Of a DNA stretch of 64,000 bases, positions 58,737 to 64,000 are shown piece after piece; position 1 is the first letter of the stretch; every line of letters starts with the position of its first letter. A program made the translations under genes and the position numbers. Origin of the DNA: Cenococcum geophilum 1.58 (lineage: Eukaryota > Ascomycota > Dothideomycetes > Gloniales > Gloniaceae); the NCBI GenBank assembly GCA_001692895.1, contig KV748197.1:5813-69812 (forward strand), in the 5' to 3' direction. Under the pieces are notes generated by a model, which made no database searches, had not been told where the DNA came from, and saw only the letters and a list, made by a program, of their open reading frames with translations.

Positions 58737-59030
58737 CAGTGGTCTTGTTGGGTTGGAGTGGAGTGGATTTGACGCCAAAAAGCTGGTGGAGCTCCGGGAC
58801 TCCAATGCAGCCCCAGATTAAAATATACTATAAATAGTAAGTCATGGCAACGGGTCGGTGTTTAGGTAAGAGGAAGATTCGATTAAGTTTACTAAATAGA
58901 GCCTAAATCGCTTAGTCTAGGATGGAATCTCCCTTATCTTCTACCTCAATCGCCTTGATATCCTTCGGGGCAGCGTACGCGTCGTCGTCGCTAGTGTTCT
59001 TATTATCCGAATCTAGATTAAAAGAGGAGC
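58737..59030. mobile_element. Partial copy of the 971-bp hAT-type family
   Basis: Left end CAGTGGTCTTGTTGGGTTGG resembles the left end at 37553. Further shared stretches include GGAGTGGATTTGA, a TATACTATAAATAGTAAGTC block and TCTTCTACCTCAATCGCCT. Similarity fades near 59030 and no right end is seen. It is less AT-rich than the full copy, so this copy has been less mutated. Confidence 0.7.
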
Positions 59031-59176
59031 GAAGTTATGGTTAGGGTTGGTAAAAAAAGTTCTTATATAGCCAGGTTACCCTGCGTCGAAGCAATTTCAT
59101 GTTCTTGGTATTGCCTTGGCATGTGCTTGGCTCAATCTATGCGGTAGCTGACGGGATTGTCGGGAACAAGTGAGCG

Positions 59177-59407
59177 TTTGAGAACTTCGGTCCTATGGGA
59201 AGCGTTCCAACAGCTGTTTACTTGACTTCATATTCTGGAGGCCCTGGGGAGTTCATGAATATACCCCTGAACGAGTTAGTACAGCAGATTGTGGAAGGGA
59301 AGTTGAAGATACAAATTGGAAAAGTGTTCAAACTTGATGAGATTGTCGAGGCTCATCGGACTATGGAGGAAAACACGGCGGGCGGCAAGATCATGGTTCT
59401 GACCTAG
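59177..59407 (+). pseudogene. C-terminal remnant of an MDR (quinone oxidoreductase-like) dehydrogenase
   Basis: Frame ends FGPMGSVPTAVYLTSYSGG, later ELVQQIVEGKLKIQIGKVF and LDEIVEAHRTMEENTAGGKI, the last about 75 residues of a zinc-less MDR oxidoreductase including the cofactor-domain exit helix. No catalytic or nucleotide-binding domain precedes it; the hAT fragment lies immediately upstream. So the gene was truncated, probably by that insertion or a deletion with it. Not functional by itself. Confidence 0.7.
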
Positions 59408-59843
59408 GACTAGGCAAAATCGGGATGTTGGTTTTATCAAATTTCTTCGAAAACCATAAAAGATGTAAACGGTCATACTATTCTCAATGAAAGTTTAGCC
59501 TATGGCTCGCGGGAAAGCCGCATTAATCAGAAGGAAAATGCGGAGAAAACGCGACTGGGCAAGAGTATTTAATCACTTATGCACTGCGAACATTATCTCC
59601 TCTGCTCTCTGTGAGGTGAGATTGGTCCCGATGAAAACCACATTGAGTAGATGGAGGTTTGAGATAGTCCTGACACACGCGACATCCATCATTCTAGCGT
59701 TGGTATATGGAGTACCGCTTCGTGATGTAAATTACTCAAGCATTCCGTTACATTCTTCGGCTCCCCCGACACTTCCATTTCCATTCTGCATCGTTGACAG
59801 CCCTCGTTCTTAAATCAAATCCCTTAGGACTCTCACCGCTTCA
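59408..59843. promoter_or_regulatory. Upstream region of the cutC gene
   Basis: 436 bp without a supported gene. The last 100 bp before 59844 are CT-rich and precede the start codon directly, as expected for a fungal promoter/5' UTR. No defined factor site recognised. Confidence 0.4.
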
Positions 59844-60542
59844 ATGCTGGAAATTGCTTGCTTTGATTCAGCCTCCGCCTTGACGGCACAAAAAGCAGGC
59901 GCCGACCGAATCGAGTTCTGTGCCAATTACCGTGCGGGTGGAATCACTCCGGACTTCGACGCACTTAATGCTATTCGAAAGCAAATCGACATTCCGGTTT
60001 ATGTCATGGTTAGACCTCGTGGCGGAGACTTTGTGTACTCCGAGGATGAGTTCGATCAAATGAAGACTGATATTGTGGCCTTCAGACCCGTTGTTAATGG
60101 ATTTGTATTTGGCATCCTAAACCCAGAGAACTGCGTTGATGTCCCGAGAAATCAGAAGCTAGTGGAACTGGCTGCACCTCTCCCATGTACTTTCCATCGC
60201 GCGTTTGATCAAACTCGAGACATATATGGAGCAGCTCAAGAAATTACCCGCTGCGGTTTTACTTCCATTCTTACGTCCGGAGGTCAATCAAACGCTGTTA
60301 CCGGCTCTGAAACAGTCGCAAAACTCCACCAGCAATTAGGCGGTAAAATCACATTTATTCTAGGCGGAGGAGTCCGCGCATCTAATATCAAACTACTGGT
60401 GGATAAAGCAGGCGTAGACTGGTATCATTCTGCAGCAATTATCGTCCAGGAAAAATCTGCCAGTGAAAAGGAGATCCAACAACTCCAGAAAATTCTTCAG
60501 GCTATTACGACCACCACCAAAGAACTCAATCTATCAGATTAG
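59844..60542 (+). CDS. cutC: CutC family copper homeostasis protein (232 aa)
   Basis: Intronless TIM-barrel protein of the CutC family. Visible: LEIACFDSASALTAQKAGAD with RIEFC following, GGITPDF, the VYVMVRPRGGDFVY strand-loop, CTFHRAFDQTRD, SILTSGGQSNAV and FILGGGVRASNI. The length fits the family. CutC proteins are reported to bind Cu(I) and to affect copper tolerance; the molecular activity is unsettled. The stop is 81 bp from the 3' end of the convergent glycosyltransferase gene. No frameshift. Confidence 0.93.
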   Translation: MLEIACFDSASALTAQKAGADRIEFCANYRAGGITPDFDALNAIRKQIDIPVYVMVRPRGGDFVYSEDEFDQMKTDIVAFRPVVNGFVFGILNPENCVDVPRNQKLVELAAPLPCTFHRAFDQTRDIYGAAQEITRCGFTSILTSGGQSNAVTGSETVAKLHQQLGGKITFILGGGVRASNIKLLVDKAGVDWYHSAAIIVQEKSASEKEIQQLQKILQAITTTTKELNLSD

Positions 60543-60623
60543 GAATCCTCAAATGGGTTCTCTTTCCCAGCCGTTCTCCAGATCGTACAGCAAGCTATTC
60601 GCAAATGCATCTAGTGGGCGGCT

Positions 60624-62135
60624 TCAGCGAGCCTTGAGTTTCAACCAACGGGAAATAATGTTGCCTAAAGAACGGAACGTCGGGAAGGTGAAGAATCGGA
60701 GCCAGTTGCTAGGAAATATGCTATTTCCATGTATCAACAAAGGCAGGACTGCAATTATCCACATGAAACATATGAGACCGACCGCCGCATTCAGCCGTAG
60801 CATGACAACCGCCGAGGATACGAACGTAACTAAATGCGATGAAATCCAATTCCGAATCGGGGTATGCTTTCTAGGCGGAGCTGGAGTGTTCAATGCATCC
60901 GCAAGCTGCATTGCCACCTTATTATTGACCTTCTTCCAAGTTGTGTCGCACGCAATTTGTCTCGCCGTCTGCGCTAACTCCTCTCGTAGGCTAGCGTCGT
61001 GTAACAAAATTTCCACACAGCTAACGAAGCCATCAAGGTCATCGGGTGGTATCAAGTATCCCGACTTCTGATCCACGACAATTTCCGAAGGCCCGCCACA
61101 ATCTCGAGCAACGACTGGGAGCCCACAGGCCATAGCTTCCAGCACGACTAAACCGAAAGTCTCCGTGATAGAACAGTGAACAAAGATGTCGGCTGAGGCA
61201 TACGCCCGAGCGAGTAACTTGCCTTCCAGGAATCCGGTGAATACCACCCTGTCACCAAGCTCCCGAAAGAATCCTCGGACCTCCTCTTCAACAGCCGGGT
61301 TCTTGTTTCCGCCTACGATCAAGAGCTTGAAACTCAGATTCTTTTCTTCTAGCTTACGCGCTACCTGCGCAAGATACTTGAAGCCCTTTTCAGGCGCTAA
61401 TCGTCCTACACAAGCCAGGATCAACTCTCCATTAGGCGCGATCCCCTTGCGATGGTCTTCATCCCGACAAGATGGGTCGAATGAACTTGTGTCAACGCCA
61501 CGGCCTAAATGGACCAGCTTGTTACTCGGAGCACCAGCCTTCTTGAGGTAGTCACGAACTCCGGAAGATGGGTAGAAGATGGTATACACCGCCTTATGAT
61601 TGAACAAGAACCCTTGGACAGCACGCAGCAGCCAGATAGCGAAGTAGTCCATAGGCCTCGGGAAGATAATTTCGCTGTAGGCGGAAAGGTCTGTCTGGAA
61701 ATTTAGGAGTACTCTCGGCGGCGAGGCAAGTTGGCGAATCTGGAGCAGGAACTGGAACCCTACAGAAGCAGGACTTGCGAGATATATAATATCAGGCTGA
61801 AAGGACTTCTCATAGATTCTATCGAGTCGCAAAGGATATGCTACCGTTAAGTCTGGGTTGTAGGGCAACGGGTACCCAGAGACTCGCACTTCTGGATCAT
61901 TGCTAGAGTTTGGATTCAACCCCCGACCCTTAAACTTCGGCGCAACGATTGCAACATGCGCGCCATTCTCTCTGAGATAGTGAATAAGACTCCGAGTTGT
62001 TCTGCTCACTCCGTTGACAGGCCCAAGCGATTCGGTGGCGAGAAGTATACGCTTCCCCTTCAGCTCGGCCGGAAACACAATCTCTGAGGGTTTTGCTGCT
62101 TTTGGCCGGGGAGAGGGCGGGGTTGGGGATGCCAT
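60624..62135 (-). CDS. GT4-family glycosyltransferase with C-terminal membrane segment (503 aa)
   Basis: Intronless. The N-terminal Rossmann half has RILLATESLGPVNGVSRTTR, the pattern of SQD2/PimB-like GT4 enzymes. The C-terminal half has GRLAPEKG (about 244-251) and the nucleotide-sugar EX7E region TETFGLVVLEAMACGLPVVA (about 324-343). A hydrophobic stretch at about 445-470 (LICFMWIIAVLPLLIHG) suggests membrane anchoring. It probably transfers a sugar from a nucleotide donor to a lipid or glycan. It is divergent from a UDP-glucose dehydrogenase gene, so UDP-glucuronate is a plausible donor (inference). Confidence 0.88.
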   Translation of the reverse strand: MASPTPPSPRPKAAKPSEIVFPAELKGKRILLATESLGPVNGVSRTTRSLIHYLRENGAHVAIVAPKFKGRGLNPNSSNDPEVRVSGYPLPYNPDLTVAYPLRLDRIYEKSFQPDIIYLASPASVGFQFLLQIRQLASPPRVLLNFQTDLSAYSEIIFPRPMDYFAIWLLRAVQGFLFNHKAVYTIFYPSSGVRDYLKKAGAPSNKLVHLGRGVDTSSFDPSCRDEDHRKGIAPNGELILACVGRLAPEKGFKYLAQVARKLEEKNLSFKLLIVGGNKNPAVEEEVRGFFRELGDRVVFTGFLEGKLLARAYASADIFVHCSITETFGLVVLEAMACGLPVVARDCGGPSEIVVDQKSGYLIPPDDLDGFVSCVEILLHDASLREELAQTARQIACDTTWKKVNNKVAMQLADALNTPAPPRKHTPIRNWISSHLVTFVSSAVVMLRLNAAVGLICFMWIIAVLPLLIHGNSIFPSNWLRFFTFPTFRSLGNIISRWLKLKAR

Positions 62136-62785
62136 CTGGTTGCAGTTGAATAAAAATGCACTAACAATAGGTTATTAATATTGTTTAAAGGTCGAACAGG
62201 CCGAAATCGGACCCAATGTTCATTTTTATCTTCACAGATAAGCTGGAACTCTATCAGTATCACGCGGCATTCTGTTTCGAGACAAATACAAGAGTTTCGC
62301 CCATGATCGTTGTTGGGGTTGGTGTTTCTCTTTGGTCTCCACCCCACGTGTTCCTGCTGTTGGACGATTGGTTGTCTTCGCGTACGACGCATGACATCTT
62401 CAGGGTCTCCAACATCTCACCAATCCACCTCGTGCTGCGTTTCAACGTTCGCACTCGACCTTTCCTGCGCGACTCCAGAAAATGGTGATGGCCATTGATA
62501 ATACGCGTGACAACTTTCAACGCATTGTGTACCTCGGGTTACTAACCGCGTGCTTGCTTTCGCGCTTCACACTCGGTATTCTGCACCCATCCTTCGAAAA
62601 TAAAGACAGGCAAGCGCGCGACAAGCTGGTTCTGGAACCGTGGTCATATTCGCCTTCGGACCTTCCTTATCGTATTTGCATCTTACTTCAAATTCTCGTC
62701 ATGGCCGCTGCCGAACATTTTGTCCTTCCACATTTCCGACTCATCGTTCCAAAACCTCCGGCGGCAACTTTACCAGGCTACATCC
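62136..62785. promoter_or_regulatory. Divergent promoter region, glycosyltransferase and UDP-glucose dehydrogenase
   Basis: 650 bp between two divergent start codons. CT-rich on the UDP-glucose dehydrogenase side. It holds overlapping short frames with no domain and an E-box-like CACGTG at 62345-62350. Shared promoter is inferred from geometry. Confidence 0.5.
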
Positions 62786-64000
62786 ATGTACGCAAATATG
62801 GATGTGACCAGCTCAAGCGCAAATACTTCAGAGGATAGCGGGGCAGATCTTTCGGTTGGTCGTACATCACCCGACGGGAGCCCACTATTCAATGCTTCTT
62901 ATTCCGATTCTGCTATTGAAACACGATTTACCAGCTTATCGGACCTACTTTCATCTGATGATACATCATTCAGTCAGGTCAGACGAAAAAATCTGCCGGA
63001 CATACTTGATCCGACGACTGCAACAGGGGTAGTCATCAAGAACATATGTTTCATCGGAGCCGGTTATGTTGGTAAGTAGTTCGCCAGACGTCTCCACTTC
63101 TGTATTAGTATCATATGAAAGTACCAAACGCTCCTAACAACAAGGTCTTTCTGACTGGGCGTCATTTCCAAGGAGTGCCTACTGCTGCAGTCATTGCGTT
63201 GAAGAATCCCTTTCTCCGCGTTACTGTTATCGATCGCGATGAGTTTCGAATTCGACGGTGGAACTCAGCACATCTTCCAATAAGTGAACCGGAATTAGAC
63301 AACATCGTCCGCCTCGCGAGAGATGGCTCTAAGGCTTGCTCTGTTGGGGCTGTTAAATCATCTCTGGCGCAGAGGATCGGAGCTCGGAGCTCGAAAATCT
63401 CAATACCAGCGAGGGAGCCCAATCTTACTTTTACTACCGCATCATCAAAGAGTATAGCTGAAGCGGACATGATATTCATTTGCGTTAATACCCCGACAAA
63501 GACAACGGGGGTAGGCGCCGGGTGTGCCACCGACATGACAGCCGTGGAAATCGTGGTTAAGGAGATTGCCGTCAATGCCAAGACTGGGGCAATTTTAGTT
63601 GAGAAGAGCACAGTACCGTGCAGGACCGCAAAGCTAGTCCAAGACATTGTGCGTTATGCTCTGACTTCCTCGTCTCATTTCCTCAGAACGGGTCTCGTGA
63701 TCAGTGATCTCCTGCTTGCACGCTGATGGTTTCTTTCCAGCTCGATACCTACAGACCACGAGCGCGTTTTCAAGTGCTTTCTAATCCGGAATTTTTGTCC
63801 GAAGGAACGGCAGTCGAAAACTTGTTGCGTCCAGATCGCGTCATTATTGGTTCGTCCAACACAGTCCCCGGTCGTCGCGCTGCTGCAGCTCTGGCAAAGA
63901 TCTATACAACATGGGTCGATCGCTCGAAGATCCTTGGCACTCACGTTTGGTCTTCTGAGCTCTCCAAACTCGTAGCCAATGCTATGCTAGCGCAAAGGAT
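62786..64000 (+). CDS. ugd: UDP-glucose 6-dehydrogenase, N-terminal part (runs off the window)
   Basis: Exons 62786-63071, 63173-63648 and 63741 to beyond 64000. It oxidises UDP-glucose twice to UDP-glucuronate with NAD+. The N-terminal about 85 residues are Ser-rich and not conserved. Then comes the NAD-binding [10 protein letters not shown], split by intron 1 (GTAAGT...CAAG), [27 protein letters not shown] and [17 protein letters not shown]. After intron 2 come [24 protein letters not shown] and [15 protein letters not shown], all standard UGDH blocks. The catalytic Cys lies further downstream, outside the window. Start taken at the first in-frame ATG (62786); the open frame extends upstream without an ATG. 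Confidence 0.9.

Noticed and set aside
62482..62838. Plus-strand 118-codon frame upstream of UDP-glucose dehydrogenase
   Set aside because: It overlaps the dehydrogenase start in another phase and shows no domain; it is most likely promoter/5' UTR sequence.

Overview
The window looks like nuclear DNA of a filamentous ascomycete (Pezizomycotina). The reasons are short introns (about 50-155 nt) with GTAAGT/GTATGT-type donors, CTAAC/CTGAC branch points and CAG acceptors; a HET-domain gene and a fungal hydrolase/NB-ARC/TPR NLR-like gene; and AT-rich transposon relics whose damage is almost all C-to-T/G-to-A in a CpA/TpG context, the signature of repeat-induced point mutation (RIP). The order below the subphylum cannot be fixed by eye. 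All exon junctions given are my own reading of splice signals and reading frame, not transcript evidence.

Layout. 1-15600 is a tandem array of RIP-decayed Ty3/gypsy chromovirus-type retrotransposons on the minus strand. Neighbouring copies share single 426-bp LTRs at 450-875, 7986-8411 and 15179-15600. After a gene-free transition (15601-17224) comes a GC-richer gene island at 17-34.6 kb with four large genes: a disordered protein with a glycine zipper and Asp/Ser-rich tail (minus), a seven-exon NLR-like receptor (plus), a 1488-aa ankyrin-repeat protein (minus, convergent with the NLR) and a second disordered glycine-zipper protein with an acidic tail (plus). A second transposon-rich stretch (34.6-41 kb) holds a pogo-like relic split by a solo LTR, a TIR element with four 46-bp repeats, a frameshifted membrane-protein fragment, and two non-autonomous hAT-type elements with 8-bp target-site duplications. 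A LaeA-like methyltransferase gene lies between the two hAT elements.

41.5-54 kb carries a HET-domain protein, an intact phosphoketolase, a decayed short-chain dehydrogenase, a small secreted-protein candidate, an MFS transporter broken by one nonsense codon, and a von Willebrand A-domain protein. 54.7-59.4 kb is a second transposon patch (RIP-decayed hAT transposase, a poly-A retroposon insertion, a hAT fragment) that has cut up an F-box-like gene and an MDR dehydrogenase. The right end, 59.8-64 kb, is ordinary: CutC, then a divergent pair of a GT4 glycosyltransferase and a UDP-glucose dehydrogenase that runs off the window.

Functional reading. The NLR-like, ankyrin, HET and VWA genes belong to families linked to fungal non-self recognition and programmed cell death, placed among transposons and pseudogenes. 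The most unusual arrangement is the NLR/ankyrin pair bracketed by two unrelated-looking proteins that share one architecture: a long low-complexity region, a short Gly/Ala zipper helix, then a very acidic tail. Any joint function is a hypothesis.
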